From: DAIOEK01 sp964648485
GTDB taxonomy: Bacteria; Chloroflexota; Anaerolineae; Anaerolineales; Anaerolineaceae
Assembly (NCBI GenBank): GCA_964648485.1
Contig: CAZYOF010000004.1
Span: 62,001 to 126,000, forward strand
Reading direction: 5' to 3'
DNA: 64,000 nucleotides
A model generated the notes under the pieces. It ran no database searches, was not told the origin of the DNA, and saw nothing but the letters and a program-made list of their open reading frames with translations. Shown here piece after piece: positions 32,880-40,425 of this stretch; position 1 is the first letter of the stretch, and the number at the start of each line of letters is the position of its first letter. The position numbers and the translations under genes were made by a program.

Positions 32880-33398
32880 TTAAATCATCAGGCGGGCACC
32901 TTCCAGCTTGAGCAGGGCAGCTTTGGTTTGAATGCCCCCGTATCCAGAATAACCATGTAGTTTTCCATCCTTTCCAACAACTCGATGGCAGGGAATGATG
33001 ATGGGAATGGGATTGGCAGCGAGACACATCCCCACAGCTCTGGCAGCTGCAGGAGGTCTGGACAACATCTGGGCAAGGTCACCGTAGGTACGGGTCTGTC
33101 CATATGGGATTTGCCTGCATAGTTCAAGGACATCACGTAAAAAACCATCCAATCCCGAGAGATCTAAATCCACATCCCACTGTATAACCTCGCCAAGAAA
33201 ATAAGCCCAAAGGTCATCTACAAAAGTAGGAAACTGCCCGGGAATGATCGCAGCATTGATTTGTTCTGGAACTGGAATACAACCTTGAATGTGAAGTTCC
33301 TTAATTCCAAGATTGCCTGTCACAATTTGGATGTTTCCCGCGATTGGCAGATTAGAAACCCAGAAGCATTTTCTTTCAGATGAATTAGTAATGCTCAT
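32880..33398 (-). CDS. Methylated-DNA--protein-cysteine methyltransferase family protein
   Basis: 172 residues from the ATG at 33398. The catalytic domain is typical: IPYGQTRTYGDLA, RAVGMCLAANPIPIIIPCHRVVGKDG with the acceptor Cys in PCHR, and GYSGYGGIQTKAALLKLEG. The N-terminal half is weakly conserved, as usual. It removes alkyl groups from O6-alkylguanine. The in-frame TTG at 33434 was rejected because it is itself part of the -35 box TTGACG; the ATG lies six bases after the -10 box, so the transcript is leaderless. Confidence 0.9.
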   Translation of the reverse strand: MSITNSSERKCFWVSNLPIAGNIQIVTGNLGIKELHIQGCIPVPEQINAAIIPGQFPTFVDDLWAYFLGEVIQWDVDLDLSGLDGFLRDVLELCRQIPYGQTRTYGDLAQMLSRPPAAARAVGMCLAANPIPIIIPCHRVVGKDGKLHGYSGYGGIQTKAALLKLEGARLMI

Positions 33399-33404
33399 AG
33401 ATAA

Positions 33405-33434
33405 ATCGTATACCAAGCGTAGGGTAAGCGTCAA
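33405..33434 (-). promoter_or_regulatory. Promoter of the alkyltransferase gene
   Basis: On the minus strand TTGACG (33434-33429) and TACGAT (33410-33405) are 18 bases apart; the start codon follows six bases later. A TATACG overlapping the -10 at 16-base spacing is an alternative. Confidence 0.6.
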
Positions 33435-33501
33435 GTAATTTTTACGGCAACCGATTATATTAGTATCAAAGGGCGACTTCTCTTCTTCTCCTCCTTAAAA
33501 T

Positions 33502-33530
33502 GAGTGCCGGGGTCGGCGTCCCCGGCACTC
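33502..33530. repeat. Strong isolated hairpin in a divergent intergenic region
   Basis: Perfect 11-bp arms GAGTGCCGGGG/CCCCGGCACTC (33502-33512 with 33520-33530), seven-base loop, followed on plus by AAATTTTTATTT. It lies in the gap 33399-33725 between two divergent genes, so it ends neither gene. Apart from this and the alkyltransferase promoter I see nothing convincing in the gap; no short ORF in it has coding character. It may terminate an unseen small RNA or be a dispersed palindrome. Confidence 0.6.
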
Positions 33531-33725
33531 AAATTTTTATTTATCCCAAACCTCACTCCAACACTATAAAATTTCCGCTTGAATAATCCTGCTTTTTCCA
33601 CTATTATTATTAAGCCTTGTGGATCGGTTGCCCCCCTCAACCGGTCTGCAAGGCACTCTTTTCGTAATTCAACAAAAATGTAGTAAACTTTCAATATCTC
33701 ATAAACTTCTGCTGGAGGGGCTTTC

Positions 33726-34280
33726 ATGTCGCCAGAAAAAGAAAAATACTCAGTTGAAATTGCTGGTGTAAAAAGAGATTTAACATTATTTGAAATCAAG
33801 CCCGGATTACGGATCGCCATCCTTAATATTTTAGGTGATACAGAACTGGTAGAGGCTTGTGCAAAAGAACTTGCGAAAAAGTTATCCTCAACCAGGTATG
33901 ATATTCTGATCACCGCTGAAACTAAATCCATACCTCTGGCACATGCTTTAAGTGTTGAAACAAAAAAGCCTTATGTCATATTACGCAAAACATATAAACC
34001 TTATATGGGAAAGGCGCTATCTGCTGAGACATTATCCATTACCACTGGACAACCCCAAACCCTTTTCCTAGATGAAAAGGATCGTGAATTAATGGAGGGA
34101 AAGAAAGTAGTCATTGTGGATGATGTAATCAGTACTGGTTCAACCCTGCAAGGAATGAGATTGCTGATCCAGAAAGCGGGTGCCCAGATTGTTGCAGAAT
34201 CTGCCATCTTCACGGAAGGTGAACGTGCAAAATGGCGTGAGATAGTATCTCTGGGGCATCTCCCAGTTTTTACTGATTAG
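33726..34280 (+). CDS. Adenine phosphoribosyltransferase-like protein
   Basis: 184 residues, ATG preceded by GGAGGGG. The PRPP-binding loop is VVIVDDVISTGSTLQGMRLL (about residues 134-153), and LITAETKSIPLAHALS with PYVILRKTYKPYMG matches the purine-recognition and flexible-loop regions of Apt/Xpt-type enzymes. It would convert a purine base and PRPP to the nucleotide. The exact base is uncertain. Its last 11 bases overlap the end of galK on the other strand. Confidence 0.85.
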   Translation: MSPEKEKYSVEIAGVKRDLTLFEIKPGLRIAILNILGDTELVEACAKELAKKLSSTRYDILITAETKSIPLAHALSVETKKPYVILRKTYKPYMGKALSAETLSITTGQPQTLFLDEKDRELMEGKKVVIVDDVISTGSTLQGMRLLIQKAGAQIVAESAIFTEGERAKWREIVSLGHLPVFTD

Positions 34281-35412
34281 AAATTACCCGCACTCCATCA
34301 CTGGGTTTACATGGGAATACACTGGCTGATCTGCCGGTTACCTTGCGGTAACCGGTTTCTAATTTTTTTGAAAACTCTTCAACAAAAGGCTCTGCCACCA
34401 GGTTTACTGTGCAACCACCAAAACCGGCGCCTGTTAACCGTGCCCCAAAGCATCCCTGAGTATTGATTGCAATTTCTACGAGATGATCCAGTTCGGGGAT
34501 ACTTACTTCATACAGAACTCGTAGGCTTTCATGGCATGCGGTCATGAGTTTTCCAAACCCTATCGCATCACCTGTCTGTAAAAGTGGGATTGCCTGATCA
34601 ACCCGTTCACATTCATCAATCACATGTTGAGCACGTTTATCTGCTGGGAGTGGAATTTCTTTACGAATTTTCTGGTACTCTAAGCTGGAGACATCCCGCA
34701 GGGCGCAAATACCAGGTAGATGTGTTGCACAAATCTTGAGTGCGAGTTCGCAGGAAGCACGCCTTTCGTTATAAGCCGAATTGTGAAGCGAACGGCGGAT
34801 TCCTGAATCGGCTATCACAATTATTGTACCTTGCGGTAGAGGAACTGGTTGCCATTCAAGTGATCGGGTATCCAGTAAAATTGCATGCCCAGCCTTCCCC
34901 ATGCCGCAGGCGAATTGATCCATGATGCCGCAATTCACACCTACATACTCATTCTCAGCCCGTTGTGCAGCTTTAACCAGTGAGATAGTATCAGTGGTAC
35001 TACCGCTCAAAAAATTCCACATTGCTGTAAAAGCCATTTCAATTGCTGCAGAGGAACTTAGTCCCGAACCAATTGGCAAATCTGATATCGCTACCGCATC
35101 TACACCTCCAGTTGGAATTCCCATATTCTGTAATACCCAGGCAACACCTGCCGGATAATGTGCCCAACCGGGGATGGAATTGCGTTTTTCAAGGAGATTG
35201 TCCAATGTGAAAGAAGCTGTTAAATTGCCAAGTGATTGTGCAATTAACCTGACCTGATTATTTTTTCTCGGCCGGAAATATACCTTTACCGTTCGGTCAA
35301 TAGCAGCCGGTAAAACCGGGCCGTCATTATAATCAACATGCTCACCAAGCAGGTTCACTCTACCGGGAGCAATGGCAACGTAAGGATAATCAGGTAAGCT
35401 GGTTGAGGTCAT
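34270..35412 (-). CDS. galK: Galactokinase
   Basis: 380 residues. GHMP kinase signatures: APGRVNLLGEHVDYNDGPVLPAAID (galactose-binding motif), LPIGSGLSSSAAIEMAF (ATP-binding motif 2), CGIMDQFACGMGKAGHAILLDTRS with the catalytic Asp, and GARLTGAGFGGCTVNLV (motif 3). It phosphorylates galactose at C1, the entry to the Leloir pathway; no galT or galE neighbour is seen. The start lies inside the upstream GIY-YIG gene (23-base overlap), so it is expressed with it. Confidence 0.95.
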   Translation of the reverse strand: MTSTSLPDYPYVAIAPGRVNLLGEHVDYNDGPVLPAAIDRTVKVYFRPRKNNQVRLIAQSLGNLTASFTLDNLLEKRNSIPGWAHYPAGVAWVLQNMGIPTGGVDAVAISDLPIGSGLSSSAAIEMAFTAMWNFLSGSTTDTISLVKAAQRAENEYVGVNCGIMDQFACGMGKAGHAILLDTRSLEWQPVPLPQGTIIVIADSGIRRSLHNSAYNERRASCELALKICATHLPGICALRDVSSLEYQKIRKEIPLPADKRAQHVIDECERVDQAIPLLQTGDAIGFGKLMTACHESLRVLYEVSIPELDHLVEIAINTQGCFGARLTGAGFGGCTVNLVAEPFVEEFSKKLETGYRKVTGRSASVFPCKPSDGVRVISNQ

Positions 35413-35665
35413 AAGGATTAGATTGAATCAATTTCTCTTTTTGATCGTGTTTTAATTGTTTGATCTGTCTTTCACGCTTCATTGCTGAGGACCGATCGGA
35501 TTGCGCTTCGATATAAACAAGCTTAACCGGGCGATGCATTCGAGTATATTTTGCCCCTCTGCCTTTATTATGTTGTTTTTCCCGACGAGCCGGATCTAAA
35601 GTCCAGCCTGTATAGTATGAACCATCAGCGCAGCGCAGGATATAACAAAAATAATGGATTTCCAT
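35390..35665 (-). CDS. GIY-YIG domain protein (UPF0213 type)
   Basis: 91 residues, a complete single GIY-YIG domain: HYFCYILRCADGSYYTGWT (the GIY...YIG pair appears as CYI and YTG), the catalytic Arg in DPARREKQHNKG, and the metal-binding Glu in VYIEAQSDRSSAMKRE. Stand-alone proteins of this sort are widespread and of unknown role, possibly in DNA repair. It is located between a TyrA-like gene (18-base gap) and galK (overlap). Confidence 0.9.
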   Translation of the reverse strand: MEIHYFCYILRCADGSYYTGWTLDPARREKQHNKGRGAKYTRMHRPVKLVYIEAQSDRSSAMKRERQIKQLKHDQKEKLIQSNPYDLNQLT

Positions 35666-35683
35666 ACAGGTATAATCCGCTAT

Positions 35684-36661
35684 TCACTTTTTCTTCTTTA
35701 AACCTAATAATTTACCGAGACGCTCACTCCAGTTGGGGAGATCCACCTGAGTTCTGGGAAGATCCTCCCAATCGCCCGTCTGGCGTTGTGTCTGCAATGC
35801 AATCAGTCCTTGCAATGCTTCAGTTTGCCATTGATCCAACTGATCCTGATCTCCATCCTGCAGCATTCGCTTTACTGCGGATAATTCAGAAGACAACAGG
35901 TCGATCCAGCGGATAAGATTTTCACCATTATATATGTAGTCTGCTGCGGGATGTTTTCCCTGACTGTTGAGATATTGAGCAGCGGCTGATGAAAAAAATG
36001 CACGATCGGTCAATCTTCTCGTTTCGCGCCATCCCGGTTGATGAGAAATCATCCGCATAAGTGATGTGCCCATTATTTCGGGGAGTTGTTCAACACCAGC
36101 GCGTAAACCATCCAATTCCAAAGGATCAGTGAAGACCATGCCTGTGCTGAGCATGGAAGCCAGGGCTTCGGCGAGTTCTACAGCTTCGGAAGAGCTCCGG
36201 GGTGTGGTTGCAATAAACATCAATCCACCTGCGAACATATCTGACCTGGCTTTCTCAGGACTGACAGAGGTCTCTTCTAAATACGCTGAGTTGACAGTGA
36301 GGTATAGATTTACATGATGTTTAAAATCAGGTGCCACTTCATGTAGTACCTTATTAAACTGAGACTTTGATCCACCAACATCAAACAGGTAACGGGTCTC
36401 ACCGAGATCAGATGCCATGTGGCTCAGGTCTTCTAAAGATTCTCCGCCAGGTTCACAAAGTAAAATCAAATCACATTTATCGATTGCCTGGAGTAGATTA
36501 TTTTCAATTCGATCCACTGCTCCCATTTTTAAAGCTTGTTTTGTTCTGTCAGGATCACGATCGTGTCCTATACGGGTGACTTTATCGCTGTATTCGCCCA
36601 GCGAAAGACCGATGGATGTTCCGATAATATCCAAACCCAGAATGGCGATTTGAAAAGTCAT
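35684..36661 (-). CDS. Prephenate-dehydrogenase-like protein lacking the usual active-site histidines
   Basis: 325 residues. The N-terminal Rossmann domain has AILGLDIIGTSIGLSL, where the usual GxGxxG has Asp at the second Gly. The helical C-terminal domain keeps the TyrA pattern ARSDMFAGGLMFIATTP and GVEQLPEIMGTSLMRMI. At the site where prephenate dehydrogenases have HPMxG this protein reads NLYLTVN, and the conserved His of SHLP is Gln. The C-terminal 60 residues (Gln-rich, then basic) are extra. It may be a non-catalytic paralogue or a reductase of another substrate. It starts one base after the M50 protease stop. Confidence 0.8.
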   Translation of the reverse strand: MTFQIAILGLDIIGTSIGLSLGEYSDKVTRIGHDRDPDRTKQALKMGAVDRIENNLLQAIDKCDLILLCEPGGESLEDLSHMASDLGETRYLFDVGGSKSQFNKVLHEVAPDFKHHVNLYLTVNSAYLEETSVSPEKARSDMFAGGLMFIATTPRSSSEAVELAEALASMLSTGMVFTDPLELDGLRAGVEQLPEIMGTSLMRMISHQPGWRETRRLTDRAFFSSAAAQYLNSQGKHPAADYIYNGENLIRWIDLLSSELSAVKRMLQDGDQDQLDQWQTEALQGLIALQTQRQTGDWEDLPRTQVDLPNWSERLGKLLGLKKKK

Positions 36662-36662
36662 A

Positions 36663-37307
36663 TCATGCTCCCATGAGTAATCGGAATATAGCGGTCAGTG
36701 GAGGTCCCATTAATGCCCCCAGCAGGTCCAGACCGCCGACGCGGCCAATCATGATAAATGCCAGAAGTAACAGAGGACCATACGGTCGGATGCGATCCAT
36801 AAAGTCAGCGCCAGATGGGGGCAGGAGACCATAGAGTACCTTCTCGCCATCAAGTGGTGCAAGTGGAATCAAATTAAAGAGCAGTAAAGATATATTGATA
36901 ATGATGAATGTAATTAGAAAATCAGAAATACTTGGAAAAAAAATAGAATTACTTGGTGAATAACTTACCAGTCCGAGCCTGAAAGGAACCGCAGCCAGAA
37001 TAGCCAATAACATGTTTGAAACCGGGCCAGCAAGAGATACAAGCATCAAAGCAGATGAAGATTTTCTCTGTAATGCATACGAGTTAACAGGGACTGGTTT
37101 TGCCCAGCCAAAACCGCCAACAATGAGCATGAGTGTTCCGATGATATCTAGGTGAGCAATGGGATTCAATGTCAAACGACCTGCCCGTGCGGCTGTGTCA
37201 TCTCCAAATTTATAGGCAGACCAGGCATGGGCAAACTCATGAATGGAAAATGCAACTAATAGTGTGACGATCCTTGAGATTAAAACTGCGGGAGTGAGGT
37301 TTAACAT
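36663..37307 (-). CDS. Site-2 protease family (M50) membrane metallopeptidase
   Basis: 214 residues from the ATG at 37307; a TTG at 37313 is in frame. About five membrane helices. The zinc motif is H23-E-F-A-H27 in SIHEFAHAW in the first helix, with the second metal-binding segment NLIPLAPLDGEKVLYGLLP (the NPDG-like Asp). There is no PDZ domain, as in the small rhomboid-like S2P subclass. Such enzymes cut transmembrane substrates. Transcription starts inside a 16-bp palindrome shared with the divergent DUF951 gene. The TyrA-like gene follows immediately. Confidence 0.9.
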   Translation of the reverse strand: MLNLTPAVLISRIVTLLVAFSIHEFAHAWSAYKFGDDTAARAGRLTLNPIAHLDIIGTLMLIVGGFGWAKPVPVNSYALQRKSSSALMLVSLAGPVSNMLLAILAAVPFRLGLVSYSPSNSIFFPSISDFLITFIIINISLLLFNLIPLAPLDGEKVLYGLLPPSGADFMDRIRPYGPLLLLAFIMIGRVGGLDLLGALMGPPLTAIFRLLMGA

Positions 37308-37312
37308 AAGCA

Positions 37313-37348
37313 AAAATGATTATAACATGCGGATGTTATAATCATTTT
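37313..37348. promoter_or_regulatory. Perfect palindrome with two divergent extended -10 promoters
   Basis: 16-bp arms (37313-37328 and 37333-37348, left arm AAAATGATTATAACAT) around the four bases GCGG. Each arm contains TGTTATAAT when read outward, an extended -10 element (TGnTATAAT): plus box 37337-37342, minus box 37324-37319. No -35 is visible, as expected for extended -10 promoters. On plus the DUF951 ATG follows after six bases, so its mRNA should begin at or next to the start codon; on minus the M50 ATG follows after eleven. The symmetry would also suit a dimeric repressor. Confidence 0.75.
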
Positions 37349-37558
37349 ATGCTGTTAGAGCTTCAAATTAATGATATTCTCCTTCTACGCAAACCCCATC
37401 CATGTGGTGGAAGCATCTGGAAAGTTGTACGTTTAGGTGCGGACATTGGGTTGGAATGTCAAACCTGCCAGCGACGCGTACTGCTTCCAAGGCGTGAACT
37501 CGCAAAGCGGATCAAGAAAAATCTGACTGGAGTATCTAATGAATCCACCCCGACGTAG
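37349..37558 (+). CDS. DUF951 family protein
   Basis: 69 residues from the ATG at 37349. The family pattern is clear: MLLELQINDILLLRKPHPCGG, IWKVVRLGADIGLECQTCQRRVLLPRRELAKRIKK, with three cysteines. DUF951 proteins are small, basic, probably nucleic-acid-binding and of unknown role. The reading frame continues upstream into the promoter palindrome, but that part cannot be transcribed from the -10 box at 37337-37342. The gene overlaps the start of the glycosyltransferase gene by 20 bases. Confidence 0.85.
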   Translation: MLLELQINDILLLRKPHPCGGSIWKVVRLGADIGLECQTCQRRVLLPRRELAKRIKKNLTGVSNESTPT

Positions 37559-38678
37559 CCCACCACATGTTTTGTTCTTATTTTCAGATACTGGAGGTGG
37601 TCATCGGTCAGCGGCTGAAGCAATTATGGAAGCCATTGCATTGGAATATCCAGGAAAAATTACCGCCGAGATGGTGGATATCTTCAAGAGTTATGCGCCA
37701 CCACCATTGAAATATGCCCCCCAACTTTATCCGCCCATTTCAAAGATGCCTGAAATGTGGGCATTCGGTTACCACATTTCCGATGGGCGAAAACGTACAT
37801 CCGCTTTCAATACTTTTGTCTGGCCATACATCAGACAGGCTACGAAAAAACTGGTACAAGAAAACCCCGCAGATTTAATTGTCTCTGTGCATCCCTTATC
37901 CAACAGTCCGGTGCTGCGTGCGATGAAAAGGTCTCCGCTTCCATTTATGACGGTTGTTACAGATATGGTATCCGTGCACGCTTTCTGGTATGACCGCCGG
38001 GCTGATGTGGTTGTTGTTCCAACCGAAGAAGCCCGCGAGCGCGGAATCTGGTATGGCTTAGACCCAGACCGGATCAAAGTGGTCGGGTTACCTGTCGCGC
38101 AGCGATTCTGCCATCCACCCGAAGATCCAATTGCTGTCAGGAAGGAGCTCGGATGGGATCTCGATAAACCAGTGATTCTCCTGGTGGGCGGGGGTGAAGG
38201 GATGGGTCCGCTGGAAAGAGTTGCGCGAACTATTGACGCGGCAAATTTTCCGGCGCAGATGGCAATCGTGTGTGGGAGAAACCAAAAGATACTATCCCGC
38301 TTGCAAGAACAAACCTGGCAAATGAAGACTCACCTGTATGGATTTGTTAATAATATGCCTGATCTGATGGCTGCTGCTGATATGCTGGTAACCAAAGCTG
38401 GACCCGGAACGATTAGTGAGGCTTTCATTGCCGGATTGCCATTAATCATTTATTCTCGAATGCCCGGGCAGGAAGACGGTAATGTCTTTTATGTTGTTAA
38501 TCACAAGGCGGGAATTTGGGCTCCGCACCCGGAGCGCGTTGTTTCCTGTCTTCGCGAGTGGATTGAGAAACCAGAAACCCGCAAACGAGCGGCTGAAGCC
38601 TGCACCAGGCTGGCAAAACCCGATGCATCACGTGATATTGCCAGAATAATTGCAAACAAAGTAGGTGTGGAAGACTAA
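37539..38678 (+). CDS. Glycosyltransferase of the MGDG synthase / processive diacylglycerol type (GT28)
   Basis: 379 residues. It opens with the family's glycine-rich loop FSDTGGGHRSAAEAI, followed by PFMTVVTDMVSVHAFWY and VVPTEEARERGIWYGLDPDRIKVVGLPV. The C-terminal half has the UDP-sugar site LLVGGGEGMGP and DMLVTKAGPGTISEAFIAGLPLIIY. These GT-B enzymes add galactose or glucose to diacylglycerol to make membrane glycolipids, acting at the inner face of the membrane. The sugar and lipid acceptor are not settled by sequence. It overlaps the DUF951 gene by 20 bases. Confidence 0.9.
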   Translation: MNPPRRSPPHVLFLFSDTGGGHRSAAEAIMEAIALEYPGKITAEMVDIFKSYAPPPLKYAPQLYPPISKMPEMWAFGYHISDGRKRTSAFNTFVWPYIRQATKKLVQENPADLIVSVHPLSNSPVLRAMKRSPLPFMTVVTDMVSVHAFWYDRRADVVVVPTEEARERGIWYGLDPDRIKVVGLPVAQRFCHPPEDPIAVRKELGWDLDKPVILLVGGGEGMGPLERVARTIDAANFPAQMAIVCGRNQKILSRLQEQTWQMKTHLYGFVNNMPDLMAAADMLVTKAGPGTISEAFIAGLPLIIYSRMPGQEDGNVFYVVNHKAGIWAPHPERVVSCLREWIEKPETRKRAAEACTRLAKPDASRDIARIIANKVGVED

Positions 38679-38687
38679 TTTTCTTCC

Positions 38688-38716
38688 TTGTCTGTCAAAT
38701 TTCTGTATCGTATAAT
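38688..38716 (+). promoter_or_regulatory. tsaE promoter (TTGTCT-17-TATAAT)
   Basis: TTGTCT at 38688-38693 and TATAAT at 38711-38716, 17 bases apart. The ATG at 38724 is seven bases after the -10, so the mRNA should be leaderless. Confidence 0.75.
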
Positions 38717-38723
38717 CTTGCAT

Positions 38724-39221
38724 ATGCCAATCCTTGACGAAAATAGCCTGGATTACTTCTCTCACAGCCCTGAGCAGACCCGTAGATTAGGAATACGTCT
38801 CGGGAGTCTATTAAAACCGGGAGATATTGTTTGCCTTACTGGAGATTTGGGTGCAGGTAAGACAACATTTGTGCAGGGAATTGCCAAAGGATGGGGCTCT
38901 CTCGACTCGGTTTCAAGTCCTACTTTCGTTCTGATAAATGTTTACAGGCGGCAGGACGGTATTAAATTATCACATCTGGATGCCTATCGACTGAGTGGGG
39001 CAGAAGAAGCAGAAGATCTAGATATACTGCCGCTGATGGAAAGTGGTCCAGTTCTCATAGAATGGGCTGACAGAATAACTGAAGTTTTACCTGGTGAACG
39101 AATCTGGGTTTCTCTGCGCTGGCTAGCTGATGAACAACGTGGATTGTTATTTAAAGGGTATGGTAAACGAAGCCAATCCATCATTAAAAGCCTTCAAAAA
39201 TCGGTATACGGAGGGGTTTGA
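38724..39221 (+). CDS. tsaE: tRNA threonylcarbamoyladenosine biosynthesis ATPase TsaE
   Basis: 165 residues from the ATG at 38724. The P-loop GDLGAGKTTFVQGIAKG lies at about residues 40-56, SPTFVLINVY is the conserved switch segment, HLDAYRLSG carries the Walker-B-like acidic residue, and LIEWADRI the C-terminal motif. TsaE regulates the TsaB-TsaD complex that makes t6A37 in tRNAs. An in-frame TTG at 38688 is rejected since it is the -35 box. tsaB overlaps the stop codon; tsaD is not in the window. Confidence 0.95.
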   Translation: MPILDENSLDYFSHSPEQTRRLGIRLGSLLKPGDIVCLTGDLGAGKTTFVQGIAKGWGSLDSVSSPTFVLINVYRRQDGIKLSHLDAYRLSGAEEAEDLDILPLMESGPVLIEWADRITEVLPGERIWVSLRWLADEQRGLLFKGYGKRSQSIIKSLQKSVYGGV

Positions 39222-39889
39222 TGTTACTGGCTGTTGATTGTTCTACTCAATGGATGGGACTGGCTTTATTTCAGGAAGAGCAGATTCTAATAGAACAAGT
39301 ATGGCAGACAAAATCTCACCATAGCGTGGAACTTGCTCCCGCCATTGACCAAATCTTTAAAAAAACTGGGACCTCTACTAAGGATCTTACTGTCCTTGCA
39401 GTCGCGACCGGTCCGGGATCTTTTACAAGCCTGCGAATTGGAATGGCTGCTGTCAAGGGGATGGCGCTGGCTTTGAATTTACCGGTGATTGGCATTCCCA
39501 CACTAGACATTCTAGCGTCCGGAGTACAGGTAAGAGATATGGCGCTGGCAGCTGTGCTTCAAGCGGGCAGAGGTAGACTTGCTGTGGGTTGGTATGAACC
39601 TGTAAAAAATCACTGGATTTCATCAGATGAAATGGAAGTCCTAACCCCAGACGAACTGGAGCAGAAAATTAGAAAAACAACCATGATCTGTGGTGAACTG
39701 ACCGTGGAAGAAAGACAGACCCTTGCCCGACGATGGAAAAAAGTGGTTCTGGCATCACCGGCGGAATGTGTTCGCCGTCCAGCCTATCTGGCTCAATTAG
39801 CCTGGGAACGCTGGCAAAACATGGATGTTGATGAGGTTGTATCCCTTTCTCCGTCTTATCTGCACTACAAGGAAGCTGTCCCTGGATAA
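39221..39889 (+). CDS. tsaB: tRNA threonylcarbamoyladenosine biosynthesis protein TsaB
   Basis: 222 residues from the ATG at 39221, with GAGGGG six bases before; a TTG at 39218 adds one codon. It is an ASKHA-fold protein: MLLAVDCSTQWMGLALF, SVELAPAIDQIF, and the diagnostic ATGPGSFTSLRIGMAAVKGMAL. TsaB is the scaffold partner of TsaD. The overlap with tsaE and rimI shows one operon, the common tsaE-tsaB-rimI order. Confidence 0.95.
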   Translation: MLLAVDCSTQWMGLALFQEEQILIEQVWQTKSHHSVELAPAIDQIFKKTGTSTKDLTVLAVATGPGSFTSLRIGMAAVKGMALALNLPVIGIPTLDILASGVQVRDMALAAVLQAGRGRLAVGWYEPVKNHWISSDEMEVLTPDELEQKIRKTTMICGELTVEERQTLARRWKKVVLASPAECVRRPAYLAQLAWERWQNMDVDEVVSLSPSYLHYKEAVPG

Positions 39890-40376
39890 TCCTCTATCTT
39901 CTAATCATCTAATTACTATTCGTAAGATGTCGATTGGCGATGTGCCGTCTGTTTGCGCGCTCGATCGAAAATCTTTTTCTCTACCCTGGACAGAAAAGGC
40001 TTTCATTTATGAAATAACAGAGAATCAATTAAGTATTCCGCTCGTAGCAGAAATTGATTCTGCAGCTGGAATATCACTCATTGGGTTTATTGTTGTCTGG
40101 ATTATTGTTGATGAAGCGCATATTGGTACCATTGCAGTAGATGAATCGTATCGAAAAAAAGGTGTAGCTCAAAGGTTGATAAGCGAAGCATTCAGACAGG
40201 CAAGGTATGCCGGAACAGTTATCGGGTATTTAGAAGTTCGCGCAGGTAATGTGCCAGCCCGCCAGCTATATGAAAAACTTGGATTTAAGGTAGATGGTGT
40301 CAGGAAAGGTTATTATCAGGATAACCATGAGGATGCAATTCTAATGTCTTTGAAAGATCTAACCTCATACGAATAA
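39825..40376 (+). CDS. rimI: Ribosomal protein S18 alanine N-acetyltransferase RimI-like (GNAT)
   Basis: 183 residues if read from the ATG at 39825. GNAT features: ITIRKMSIGDVPSV, LDRKSFSLPWTEKAF (family-typical SxPW), IGTIAVDESYRKKGVAQRLI with the acetyl-CoA loop RKKGVA, and LEVRAGNVPARQLYEKLGF. The start is a puzzle: the conserved part begins near 39905, yet no ATG, GTG or TTG lies in frame between the tsaB stop (39889) and an ATG at 39928 inside the domain. Either translation begins within tsaB (65-base overlap) or at a rare codon such as CTG. Confidence 0.85.
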   Translation: MLMRLYPFLRLICTTRKLSLDNPLSSNHLITIRKMSIGDVPSVCALDRKSFSLPWTEKAFIYEITENQLSIPLVAEIDSAAGISLIGFIVVWIIVDEAHIGTIAVDESYRKKGVAQRLISEAFRQARYAGTVIGYLEVRAGNVPARQLYEKLGFKVDGVRKGYYQDNHEDAILMSLKDLTSYE

Positions 40377-40425
40377 ATTTCATGGCATCCTGAAAAATAG
40401 GGTAGAATCACCCCCGGAGGAATGT

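Noticed and set aside
33455..33931. 158-codon minus-strand frame covering the intergenic hairpin and the apt-like gene start
   Set aside because: About 200 bases overlap the clear phosphoribosyltransferase gene on the other strand; the peptide shows no domain or coding bias.
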